A DNA stretch of 64,000 bases from assembly GCA_023420895.1 (NCBI GenBank), contig JAEZUY010000001.1, positions 1 to 64,000 on the forward strand, written 5' to 3'. Below are positions 26,273 through 33,590 of this stretch, in pieces. The position numbers and the translations under genes were made by a program. This DNA is from Bacillota bacterium. Lineage in GTDB: Bacteria; Bacillota; Clostridia; Tissierellales; Gottschalkiaceae. Numbering within the stretch: the stretch's first letter is position 1; each line of letters opens with the position of its first letter. A model generated the notes under the pieces. The model was not told where the DNA came from. It did no database searches and saw nothing but the letters and a program-made list of their open reading frames with translations.

Positions 26273-26458
26273 AAAAAGACCCTTCTTACGAAGGGTCTCT
26301 ATGTTCTGCTATGTATTTAGGGGATACACTTTCTACTCTTATATTTTTACGGGTTATTTATTTTTGAGGCTTAAACTTAATTAATAAGAGGCTAATGACT
26401 TATTAAGTAGAAAGTTTATAGCAGTAAATTTAATTGAGGTTTTAAATGTTTCTTTCTA
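26273..26458 (-). ncRNA. Structured small RNA, copy A (Fur-type promoter, CCUC motifs)
   Basis: An untranslated transcript of about 186 nt is predicted from the promoter at 26465-26493 to the terminator AGACCCTTC/GAAGGGTCT (26277-26285 with 26290-26298) and its T run. A perfect 10-bp stem joins 26406-26415 with 26328-26337, and an outer 7-bp stem (CTGCTAT/ATAGCAG) joins 26418-26424 with 26306-26312. Three CCUC motifs occur: one near the 5' end and two inside the stem-closed loop, plus a CCCC near the 3' side. No reading frame of note is present. It is the first of three tandem relatives. Confidence 0.72.
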
Positions 26459-26464
26459 TATATA

Positions 26465-26493
26465 ATGATAATTGATTTCATTTCTATTGTCAA
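26465..26493 (-). promoter_or_regulatory. Promoter of RNA copy A with overlapping Fur-box-like site
   Basis: On the minus strand TTGACA (26488-26493) and TATCAT (26465-26470) are 17 bases apart. The plus-strand text TATAATGATAATTGATTTC across the -10 matches 14 of 19 bases of the classical Fur consensus. The AT-rich 40 bases beyond the -35 are nearly identical to those of copy B. Confidence 0.72.
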
Positions 26494-26531
26494 GACTTTT
26501 TTTGATATTTTTAAAATTTTTTCCAACTTTC

Positions 26532-26567
26532 TTACTCGGCTTTATCAGCTATTCTGATGACACTCAT
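26532..26567 (-). pseudogene. Possible 5' remnant of an acetyltransferase-like gene
   Basis: After AAAGGCGGCGAT an ATG opens an 11-codon frame, MSVIRIADKAE, then TAA. The opening resembles the first strand of GNAT acetyltransferases. It lies between the terminator of RNA copy B and the promoter of copy A. It may be a fragment cut off by the RNA duplication; it could also be chance. Confidence 0.25.
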
Positions 26568-26675
26568 ATCGCCGCCTTTATTTTCTGACGGATCTTAATA
26601 TAAATATCTTTAAAAAATATTATACTGTCTTACTGCGATTTCAATTATCTATATGTATTTCTAATATCATAAATT

Positions 26676-26945
26676 AAAAAAGCTCTCCATTCTGGAGAGC
26701 TGTCTGCTTCTTACTAGTAGTGTATAGGGGATACGTTTTCTGTCGTTGAGGCTTGTGTTTTCGGGTTTTTGAGGCTTTAAATTTAAATTTTAAAAGAGGT
26801 TAACTTATTTTTTATTTTACGACAGAAACCAAGTAAGTATTTATTAGCAGTGGACATTCTCCGAAGAGCAATCCCCGTGTCCGCGGTTCTGCTTATAAAT
26901 TAATATAAGCTTTTGATAAATTGAGGTTTTAAATGTTTCTTTCTA
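26676..26945 (-). ncRNA. Structured small RNA, copy B
   Basis: About 270 nt, from the promoter at 26952-26980 to the terminator GCTCTCCA/TGGAGAGC (26682-26689 with 26693-26700). The central stem pairs 26819-26828 with 26737-26746 (TTTCTGTCGT type), and the outer CTGCT/AGCAG pairing joins 26846-26850 with 26704-26708. Two further hairpins are present: 26891-26897 with 26904-26910, and a UUCG-type tetraloop hairpin at 26859-26868. CCUC motifs lie near the 5' end and three times in the central loop; ATCCCCTATAC follows. It shares its full plan with copy D. Confidence 0.74.
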
Positions 26946-26951
26946 TATATA

Positions 26952-26980
26952 ATGATAATTGATTTCATTTCTATTGTCAA
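26952..26980 (-). promoter_or_regulatory. Promoter of RNA copy B with overlapping Fur-box-like site
   Basis: TTGACA (26975-26980), a 17-base spacer, and TATCAT (26952-26957) on the minus strand. The Fur-like text over the -10 is identical to copy A. Confidence 0.72.
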
Positions 26981-27137
26981 GGCTTTTTTTGATATTTTTA
27001 AAATTTTTTCCAACTTTTTCACTAGACTTTAATTTCGGAATCTATTCCGTCCCTCTGTATATGTATATATATATTCTTTTATTTATCTGAGCTTTTTTAT
27101 ATGCTATATTTATCACCCGAACAATAAACTAAAAAGA

Positions 27138-27312
27138 CAAATAATAAAGTCCTCCGAAGAGGACTTTATTATATGCTTGTTTTTACGGTCTAATTATATA
27201 TAGTTCAGAGTCATTGAGGCTTGCTTGAGGTTTATAATTTAATATGTGAGGTTAATGACTTATTAATTACAACTATATATATTTCCCAATTGAGGTTTAA
27301 TTTCATTTTCTA
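27138..27312 (-). ncRNA. Structured small RNA, copy C (divergent)
   Basis: About 175 nt. The terminator is a perfect 12-bp stem, 27143-27154 with 27159-27170, around CGAA. The central stem pairs 27271-27280 with 27196-27205, an AT-rich sequence different from the other copies. It keeps a CCUC near the 5' end and three CCUC motifs in the loop, but lacks the outer CTGCT/AGCAG stem, the extra hairpins and the CCCC box. The ABC exporter gene at 27376 ends 29 bases before its -35. Confidence 0.65.
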
Positions 27313-27318
27313 TATATA

Positions 27319-27347
27319 ATGATAATTGATTTCACAAACTATGTCAA
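27319..27347 (-). promoter_or_regulatory. Promoter of RNA copy C with overlapping Fur-box-like site
   Basis: TTGACA (27342-27347), a 17-base spacer, and TATCAT (27319-27324). The Fur-like sequence is conserved although the spacer middle and the upstream AT-rich DNA differ from copies A and B. Confidence 0.7.
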
Positions 27348-27375
27348 GCCTTTTTTTTAAAATTTTTTTAATTTT

Positions 27376-29127
27376 TTATCTTTCTTTAAGCTGCTCATCA
27401 TACATATTTCTATAGAACCCGTCCTGAGCCATGAGTTCATCATGAGTTCCAGATTCTATAATCTTTCCTCTGTTTAAAACGAGTATTCTGTCCACATCTT
27501 TTATCGTTGAAAGTCTGTGAGCTATTATGAAAGTCGTTCTGTCCTCTTTCAGCTTATTTATTCCTTTCTGAATCATCTGTTCTGTCTGAGTGTCGACATT
27601 CGAAGTCGCCTCATCCAGTATGAGAATTTTAGGATTCCTTATATAAGCTCTTGCAAAAGATATCAGCTGTTTTTCTCCTTGACTGAGATTGCTTCCTTTT
27701 TCCAGAATCTTTTCATCTATTCCTCTTTCAGCAATCTTGTCTCCTCCGACAGCATAAAGAGCATTTATTATATCTTCATCGCTGAAACTCTCATCTCCTA
27801 ATTTTATATTGTCTTTTATATTAGTTTCGAAAAGAAATGCATCCTGAAGAACTACAGCCATATGTTTTCTCAGAGTTCTCCTGTCCACATTTTCTATATC
27901 TTTTCCATCTACATATATTTTTCCTTTTCTAGGAGAGTAAAAGTTCAGAAGAAGATTTATTATGGTGCTCTTTCCGCTTCCTGTAGAACCTACAAATGCT
28001 ATACTCTGACCTTTCTTAACATCGAAATTTATGCCTTTGAGAACATCATCTTCCTTATATGCGAAATATACATCTTCAAATCTGACATCTCCGTCCACAT
28101 CTTCAAGTTTTTCAGGAAGCTTTTCAGCTGTATCGAGTTTTAAAAGATCAAATACATGGACAGCTGATGCATAAGACTGTTCTAGTTCCCCAAGTCTTCT
28201 TATAACAGTTTTCAGATTGTTGAAGATTTTCATAACGTAGTCTAGAACTATATACATGCTTCCTATTGTAACAGGATAGCTGTCAGTTATTCTTCCCACT
28301 CCGAAATAAACTAGAACTATTAAAGTTGCGAGATACTGAATAACGTCTATGGCTCTGAAGCCTCCGTAGCTTCTGAGTTTTGCAAGTTCTATACCGTGTT
28401 TATAAATATTTCCGTTTATTTCATCGAATTCTTCTTTTATGAATTCTTCCTTATTATATGCCTGTATTATTTCCATATTCTGTATATTTTCATTTATACT
28501 CGAATTTATATCGCTCGTGTATTTTCTCATAAGCGATGTGTGTTTCGAAGTCTTTCTTCTCAGATCCGTCATTACATACTTTATAAGCGGTGCTAAAATT
28601 AGAAGCAGGAGCGCCGCTATCGGATTTGTAACCAGAATCATTATATATATTCCGACTGCCATTATTCCTGAAGTCAGCATTTCAGCCAGTATCAGCTGGA
28701 ACATCATTTTAAGTTTCTTAGTGTCGTTAGTTATTCTAGAGACTATATCTCCAGCTGGAAGACTGTCAAAATATGAAATCGGCAGCATCTGAATATGGCT
28801 GTAGACATCTTTCTGAACATTGAAAGCTATCTCATTTGCGGCCTTTTCAAATGCAATTCTCGAAAAATTGCTGAAAAGACCTGTGAGAATATAAACCACA
28901 AGATATATTCCCAGAAGCAGAGCTATCGGTTTAATTGAACTGCTGTCCATATCGAGCTTTATATAATTGTTCAGAATATATCCTATAATTAACGGTCCTA
29001 TTATTTCCATCGCCGTTCTTATAAAAGTCAGAAGAAGTCCGAAAGAGAGAGATTTGGATTCTTTTTTCGCATAATTTTTCAGTTTTTCCGTTACGAATTT
29101 ATCGTGTATCTTATTCTTATTCTTCAT
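27376..29127 (-). CDS. ABC exporter half-transporter, catalytic partner (MdlB/BmrD-like)
   Basis: A 583-residue protein with six membrane segments in residues 1 to about 310 and an ATPase domain after that. Walker A is GSTGSGKST, and Walker B with a proper catalytic Glu is ILILDEATSNVD. The signature is the slightly degenerate NLSQGEKQL. It overlaps the upstream half-transporter by 11 bases. Together they should form a heterodimeric multidrug or lipid exporter. RNA copy C lies just downstream. Confidence 0.93.
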   Translation of the reverse strand: MKNKNKIHDKFVTEKLKNYAKKESKSLSFGLLLTFIRTAMEIIGPLIIGYILNNYIKLDMDSSSIKPIALLLGIYLVVYILTGLFSNFSRIAFEKAANEIAFNVQKDVYSHIQMLPISYFDSLPAGDIVSRITNDTKKLKMMFQLILAEMLTSGIMAVGIYIMILVTNPIAALLLLILAPLIKYVMTDLRRKTSKHTSLMRKYTSDINSSINENIQNMEIIQAYNKEEFIKEEFDEINGNIYKHGIELAKLRSYGGFRAIDVIQYLATLIVLVYFGVGRITDSYPVTIGSMYIVLDYVMKIFNNLKTVIRRLGELEQSYASAVHVFDLLKLDTAEKLPEKLEDVDGDVRFEDVYFAYKEDDVLKGINFDVKKGQSIAFVGSTGSGKSTIINLLLNFYSPRKGKIYVDGKDIENVDRRTLRKHMAVVLQDAFLFETNIKDNIKLGDESFSDEDIINALYAVGGDKIAERGIDEKILEKGSNLSQGEKQLISFARAYIRNPKILILDEATSNVDTQTEQMIQKGINKLKEDRTTFIIAHRLSTIKDVDRILVLNRGKIIESGTHDELMAQDGFYRNMYDEQLKER

Positions 29128-30856
29128 CGAATCGGCTCCTTGACATCTGATTTATAAACTGGTCTTTATACCATCCGCCTTTTTTCATAAGCTCGCTGTG
29201 ATTTCCTCTCTCTGAAATCTCGCCGTCTTTCAGAACTATTATCTCATCTAAATCCTGTACCTGAGAAATTCTGTGCGCCGCTATTATTGTAGTCTTGCCC
29301 TTTCTGTTTCTTTTAAGGCTGCTGATTATATTCATCTCCGTAGTTCCGTCTACTGCGCTCATGCAGTCGTCAAGTATCAGAATTTCAGGATCTTTAAGAA
29401 CTGCTCTTGCAATTGCAATCCTCTGTTTCTGACCTCCTGAAAGAGAAATTCCTTTCTCTCCGCACATTGTATCAAGTCCTTCCGGAAACGTCTCTAAATC
29501 TTTTTCAAAATCTGCGGCTCTTACAGCTTCCATAACCTCTTCATCTGAAGCATCCGGCTTAGAAAGCTTTATATTGTCCCTAATGCTTTTAGAAAATATC
29601 ATATGCTCCTGAGGAACGTATCCGAGTTTCTCTCTGATGCTTCTTATTCTGTACTCTATCATCTCTCTGTCATCTAAATATATGCTCTCTCTGTCCATAG
29701 GATACATTACTAAGAGCTGCTTCAATAAAGATGATTTTCCAGAACCGGTTTTTCCTAAAACTCCCAGAGACTTTCCTTTTTTAAGATCTATACATATGTC
29801 TTTAAGAACATCTCTTTTAGAAGTCGGATATTTAAAACTGAACTCGTCGAAAAGTATATCCGGATTAGTCTTTAGATTCTCTGCATCAGGACTGTCTTTT
29901 ATATCTTCTTCATAGTCTAAAACTTCCTGAATTCTGTCCATAGAAGCATTAGCCTGCTGATACATATTGATGAAGTTTCCTAGCGCATACATAGGCCAGA
30001 CAAGCATATTCAGATAATAAGTGAATGAAACGAGCTGACCTACAGTTATTTCTCCGTTTGATATCAGATAAGAACCGTATCCTATAGCTATAACGAAAGT
30101 CATCGCCGGTATTATCTTCTGAATCGGAGTCATAAGAGCTTCATATTTAACCACATCTATATTTCTGTCGCACAGTTCTCTTCCCTTTTTCTTAAAAGCT
30201 TCATATCTGAGCTTCTGAAGATTGAACACCCTTATTATTCTTATTCCTTCAACATCCTCAAGAGCGCTGCTGTTGAGTCTGTCGAAAGCTTTCTGCACTA
30301 AATCCCATCTCTTGTATATTCTGTTTCCTATGAGGATGCAGAGATATGCAAGAAGAGGAAGCGGCAGAATTGAAACTAGTGTCAGCTTTAAATCCACTAC
30401 TGCTATCATCACTATTATTATGCATATCGGAAAAATGGTTGAATCAAAGAAATTCAACAGCCCGAATCCTGCAAGGTCGCTCAGACTTGTAACATCATTG
30501 GTCGCTTTTCCCATAAGCGAACCTGTAGAGTTTTTTTCATAAAACTTTAGAGACTGTTTTAAAAATTTATTCATTAGATTGTCTCTGGTTCTGTACTCTA
30601 TTTCACATGAACCTTTAAATGTAAAATATGACCATCCCATTGCAAGAAAATATTTTACTGCTATTACAATCAGGGTGCCTGCTATTATTAAAATGAAAGG
30701 CTTGAGTTCTATAGAATCAGTAAAAATAAGATCTGTCAGTTTTCCCGTTATATACGGAGGGAAAAGTCCTACTATATCGCTCAGAAGTAAAAACGTAATG
30801 GCTGTCAAATACTGTTTCTTGTAATGAGATATGAACCATTTAAATTTGCTGAACAT
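29117..30856 (-). CDS. ABC exporter half-transporter, degenerate-site partner (MdlA/BmrC-like)
   Basis: A 579-residue six-helix half-transporter with a C-terminal ATPase domain. Walker A is GKTGSGKSS and the signature LSGGQKQR is canonical, but Walker B reads ILILDDCMSAVD, with Asp instead of the catalytic Glu. This asymmetry is normal for heterodimeric exporters such as BmrCD or TM287/288. AAAGGAGGAATAGG precedes the ATG. A hairpin with a strong terminator lies 50-160 bases upstream and may attenuate expression. Confidence 0.93.
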   Translation of the reverse strand: MFSKFKWFISHYKKQYLTAITFLLLSDIVGLFPPYITGKLTDLIFTDSIELKPFILIIAGTLIVIAVKYFLAMGWSYFTFKGSCEIEYRTRDNLMNKFLKQSLKFYEKNSTGSLMGKATNDVTSLSDLAGFGLLNFFDSTIFPICIIIVMIAVVDLKLTLVSILPLPLLAYLCILIGNRIYKRWDLVQKAFDRLNSSALEDVEGIRIIRVFNLQKLRYEAFKKKGRELCDRNIDVVKYEALMTPIQKIIPAMTFVIAIGYGSYLISNGEITVGQLVSFTYYLNMLVWPMYALGNFINMYQQANASMDRIQEVLDYEEDIKDSPDAENLKTNPDILFDEFSFKYPTSKRDVLKDICIDLKKGKSLGVLGKTGSGKSSLLKQLLVMYPMDRESIYLDDREMIEYRIRSIREKLGYVPQEHMIFSKSIRDNIKLSKPDASDEEVMEAVRAADFEKDLETFPEGLDTMCGEKGISLSGGQKQRIAIARAVLKDPEILILDDCMSAVDGTTEMNIISSLKRNRKGKTTIIAAHRISQVQDLDEIIVLKDGEISERGNHSELMKKGGWYKDQFINQMSRSRFDEE

Positions 30857-30902
30857 TCTCTTACCTATTCCTCCTTTATCTAAAAAATACAGACATTAAC
30901 GT

Positions 30903-31015
30903 AAAAAAACAAAAAGATTTTTTTCAAAATCTTTTTGTTCTTTATTATCTGAATATATATATTGAATTTAAGATAGTAAAAGAAATACCCGACAGTTCTT
31001 CCTAACTTGCCGGGT
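30903..31015 (-). promoter_or_regulatory. Leader hairpin and terminator upstream of the ABC exporter genes
   Basis: On the minus strand an imperfect hairpin (ACCCG/CGGGT arms at 31011-31015 and 30987-30991) is followed by a strong terminator: AACAAAAAGATTTT paired over 30926-30939 and 30908-30921, then seven T. It ends 47 bases before the exporter start. It could be an attenuating leader, a separate small RNA, or the end of an unrelated transcript. The promoter is not clear; TTGCAC with TAGCAT 17 bases away is a weak candidate. Confidence 0.5.
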
Positions 31016-31083
31016 TTCTCTAGTTATAATGCTATCATATAATGAACTTGAGTGCAACTGTTTAGCCGTCATCATCAAGACAC

Positions 31084-31347
31084 AAAAAAAGCTCTCCTCA
31101 TTCAGGAGAGCATCTGCTTTCTTACAAATTCTGTATAGGGGATTTTCTGTCGATTGAGGCTTTGTGTTTTCGGGTTTTGAGGCTTATTTAAAAGAGGTTA
31201 ATTAAGTCTCGACAGAAATTATTAAGTAAGTATTTATTAGCAGTAAACTTTCTCTTTATTTAATAAAGAGCAATCCCGCCGTTCTGCGTTCAGCTCGCAC
31301 TTATGTACAAGCTAATGATAAATTGAGGTTTTAAATGTTTCTTACTA
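31084..31347 (-). ncRNA. Structured small RNA, copy D
   Basis: About 264 nt, from the promoter at 31354-31382 to the terminator GCTCTCCT/AGGAGAGC (31091-31098 with 31104-31111). The central stem pairs 31209-31218 with 31144-31153. The outer CTGCT/AGCAG pairing joins 31239-31243 with 31114-31118. Extra hairpins pair 31305-31313 with 31292-31300 and 31262-31270 with 31252-31260. These match the copy B plan, but several arms differ in sequence with pairing kept. It carries a 5' CCUC, three loop CCUC motifs and a TCCCC box. It lies 3.7 kb from the A-C tandem. Confidence 0.74.
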
Positions 31348-31353
31348 AATATA

Positions 31354-31382
31354 ATGATAATCGGTTTCATTTTAAAAGTCAA
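31354..31382 (-). promoter_or_regulatory. Promoter of RNA copy D with overlapping Fur-box-like site
   Basis: TTGACT (31377-31382), a 17-base spacer, and TATCAT (31354-31359). The plus-strand text TATAATGATAATCGGTTTC matches 15 of 19 bases of the classical Fur consensus. Confidence 0.72.
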
Positions 31383-31499
31383 GTCTTTTTATAAAGTTTT
31401 TTATTTTTCTCAAACTTCTGTTTCATATTTCTCCTCATTGAAAATCAGATGTTTAAAATATATAATTATCTTTACTGATTCCTTTAAGGAGATGAGATT

Positions 31500-32195
31500 T
31501 TGAAAAAACCTTTAATAATTTTTGAAGATAAAAATATACTTATTGCAGAAAAACCGCAGGGCATGCCTTCTCAAAAAGATCCTTCAGGGGATGAAGATCT
31601 GCTTTCCTGGGCTGAAAAAAATCAGAAGGAAAAGGTGAGAAACAGAAATCTTAAAATTCTGAATAGACTTGACAGACCTGTCGGAGGACTCGTGCTGTTT
31701 GCTAAAACAGCAGAATCTGTAAAAATTCTTTCTAGAGATATCCAGAACCGCAATATAAAAAAAGACTATTTAGCAGTAGCTGAAGGTATTCCGGAAAAAG
31801 AAATAATGATACTGAAAGACTGGCTTTCTAAAGACTCTGAGAAAAATTTTTCAGAGGCAGTTTCTGAGGATGAAGAAAATGCAAAATATGCAGAACTCAG
31901 TCTGAAAATGCTCGAGAAAACAGAAGATAAGAGTCTTCTGAATATCAGACTTAAAACTGGAAGACATCATCAGATAAGAGTCCAGCTTTCCGAACACGGA
32001 CTTCCGATTTGGGGAGATAAAAAATACAATCCTGAATTTTCAGACAGTTCAGAAAAAACTGTGATTTCTCTCTGGGCTTATAAACTTTCTTTCAGACATC
32101 CTGCAAAGAAAAAAATCATGACTTTCTGCTCTTTTCCGCCCGAAATATATCCTTGGACAGAATTTTCAGATAAATACAGAAAACCCGGCTCTTAA
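31500..32195 (+). CDS. RluA-family pseudouridine synthase
   Basis: A 231-residue enzyme that isomerises uridine in rRNA or tRNA. The catalytic Asp is in LNRLDRPVGGLVLFAKT (about D58), and the second motif is LKTGRHHQIRVQLSEHGLPIWGDKKY. No S4 RNA-binding domain is present, so it resembles short members of the family. The start is TTG at 31500-31502 behind AAGGAGATGAG. The target site cannot be predicted. Confidence 0.9.
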   Translation: MKKPLIIFEDKNILIAEKPQGMPSQKDPSGDEDLLSWAEKNQKEKVRNRNLKILNRLDRPVGGLVLFAKTAESVKILSRDIQNRNIKKDYLAVAEGIPEKEIMILKDWLSKDSEKNFSEAVSEDEENAKYAELSLKMLEKTEDKSLLNIRLKTGRHHQIRVQLSEHGLPIWGDKKYNPEFSDSSEKTVISLWAYKLSFRHPAKKKIMTFCSFPPEIYPWTEFSDKYRKPGS

Positions 32196-32208
32196 AGAAC
32201 CGGGTTTC
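32181..32208 (+). terminator. Terminator of the pseudouridine synthase gene
   Basis: AAACCCGG pairs with CCGGGTTT around an 11-base loop that can pair further. It lies between two convergent genes and may serve both. Confidence 0.75.
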
Positions 32209-32209
32209 A

Positions 32210-33106
32210 TTATTTCCTCGAGGGTTTTATCTCAGGATTTATGAGTACATCTTCATCATAATAATCTAAGAAAGAATATTTTTCTTTGTCTTTTTCAAAG
32301 CCTATAATTCCGTCCAGGCTGACATTCTGAGCCGCTCTGAAAATAGATTTATCAACATTTTTAAAATTTTCTTTCAGTTCAGCTATTAAATCTTTTATTT
32401 CGAATCTCTTATTCCCTATTTTTTTAGCTGCAACCATGCATGCACAGTTAAGAGGCATTATTCCAGCATTGTTTATAAATCTTATTATATCTTTTTCCTC
32501 TATAAGATACATAGGTCTTATAAGTTCCATATTCTCAAAATTGTCCGACTTCAGCTTCGGCATCATTGTCTTAAAATTCCCTGAATACAGAACATTGAGC
32601 ATAGTAGTTTCAATTACATCATTAAAATGATGTCCAAGAGCCACTTTATTGCATCCAAGCTCCTGAGCTCTTGAATAGAGCGCTCCTCTTCTCATTCTTG
32701 CACACATATAGCATGGATATTCTCCAGCTATTCTGTCTGCAACTTCGAATATTCCAGCATCGTATATCTTTACAGGTATGTTCAGATATTCACAGTTCTC
32801 TATAAGAAGTTCTCTTACATCCTCATGATATCCCGGATCTAAAGCTACAAACTCAAGATCAAAGTCAAACTGCCCGTGTCTTTTGAGTTCCTGAAACAGC
32901 TTTGCAAGCAGAAGACTGTCTTTTCCTCCTGATATTGCAACTGCAACTTTATCTCCCGGTTTGAGAAGCTCATACTCTTTTACAGCTTTTACAAATTTAG
33001 ACCAGATCTGTTTTCTGTATCTCTTTATTATGCTCTTCTCTATATCTCTTAAAGGAATTTTATCTCCTTCAGGCACAACTGAAGGACAGTAGTTCTCTCC
33101 GCTCAA
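32210..33106 (-). CDS. TtcA-family tRNA 2-thiolation protein
   Basis: A 298-residue PP-loop ATPase. SGGKDSLLLAKL near residue 59 is the ATP pyrophosphatase loop, and PCYMCARMRRG near 131 gives the two cysteines that, with the one in LNCACMVAAKK, hold an Fe-S cluster. This family makes 2-thiocytidine at tRNA position 32; related proteins thiolate other tRNA bases, so the exact target is open. It follows the small upstream gene with one base between. Confidence 0.88.
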   Translation of the reverse strand: MSGENYCPSVVPEGDKIPLRDIEKSIIKRYRKQIWSKFVKAVKEYELLKPGDKVAVAISGGKDSLLLAKLFQELKRHGQFDFDLEFVALDPGYHEDVRELLIENCEYLNIPVKIYDAGIFEVADRIAGEYPCYMCARMRRGALYSRAQELGCNKVALGHHFNDVIETTMLNVLYSGNFKTMMPKLKSDNFENMELIRPMYLIEEKDIIRFINNAGIMPLNCACMVAAKKIGNKRFEIKDLIAELKENFKNVDKSIFRAAQNVSLDGIIGFEKDKEKYSFLDYYDEDVLINPEIKPSRK

Positions 33107-33107
33107 T

Positions 33108-33434
33108 TTATATATCCTTTCCGAGCATTCTTAAAGCCACTATAAGAGATTCCTTGTCGCTTCCCATCATCATGAATACTCCCATCCATATTTCAAAAAA
33201 TCCTTCCAGTATTCTTCTTCCTGCAGGAGCTAATGCCGCTTCATCAAGAGATTCATCTAGAATTCTTTCTATATCTCTAGAATTCAGATTTCCATCTTTT
33301 TCTCTGAGTTCTTTAGAAAGTTTATTTTTAAGAATCGGTATATTTTTTTCTATTATATTAAAATGTTTGTTCATTTCTTCTAAACTTACTGTATCTACTT
33401 CAAGATTTGAACCTGGTAAATTCATATTTTTCAT
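33108..33434 (-). CDS. Conserved-looking hypothetical protein coupled to the TtcA-like gene
   Basis: A 108-residue, mostly helical protein. EEMNKHFNIIEKNIPILKNKLSKEL is likely coiled or helical, and the C-terminal half carries ALAPAGRRILEGFFEIWMGVFMMMG with a methionine-rich hydrophobic patch. No family recognised. Its stop is one base from the next start, so the two are co-translated. AAGGAAG precedes the ATG. Confidence 0.65.
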   Translation of the reverse strand: MKNMNLPGSNLEVDTVSLEEMNKHFNIIEKNIPILKNKLSKELREKDGNLNSRDIERILDESLDEAALAPAGRRILEGFFEIWMGVFMMMGSDKESLIVALRMLGKDI

Positions 33435-33470
33435 ACAAATAACTTCCTTTCTGAATAATATCTATATTTA

Positions 33471-33491
33471 TATGATAATATTTATATCATA
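33471..33491. repeat. Inverted repeat in the divergent intergenic region
   Basis: TATGATA (33471-33477) and TATCATA (33485-33491) are perfect inverted copies with a 7-base spacer, midway between the divergent hypothetical gene and the P-type ATPase gene. It may be an operator. AT-rich DNA makes chance palindromes common. Confidence 0.35.
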
Positions 33492-33590
33492 CAATTACAA
33501 ATTTAATATTTATTTATTTTTTCATTGCTTGATATATATTATCTTCGAACATATAATTAATTATATATGAAAACGGATGGATGTGGACAA

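Noticed and set aside
26926..26966. Plus-strand micro-frame MFLSIYNDN after GAGGTTTTAA, also present in copy A and altered in copy D
   Set aside because: Copy C lacks the ATG and copy D changes the frame, while minus-strand promoter, terminator and paired stems are kept in all copies. It is the reverse complement of the 5' end of the RNA, not a peptide gene.
26273..27347. CRISPR array or other short repeat array
   Set aside because: The copies are 175-270 bp, each with its own promoter and terminator, with no regular short repeats and spacers.
26273..31347. Transcription of the repeat units from the plus strand (GAGG-rich, CsrB-like RNA)
   Set aside because: No plus-strand promoter lies on the left side, and the terminator T runs are on the minus side. 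A GGA-rich reading would be the antisense.
26273..31382. Insertion sequence or miniature transposon explaining the four copies
   Set aside because: No terminal inverted repeats, no target duplications and no transposase remnant. The covarying stems and kept promoters argue for function, although spread by duplication is evident.
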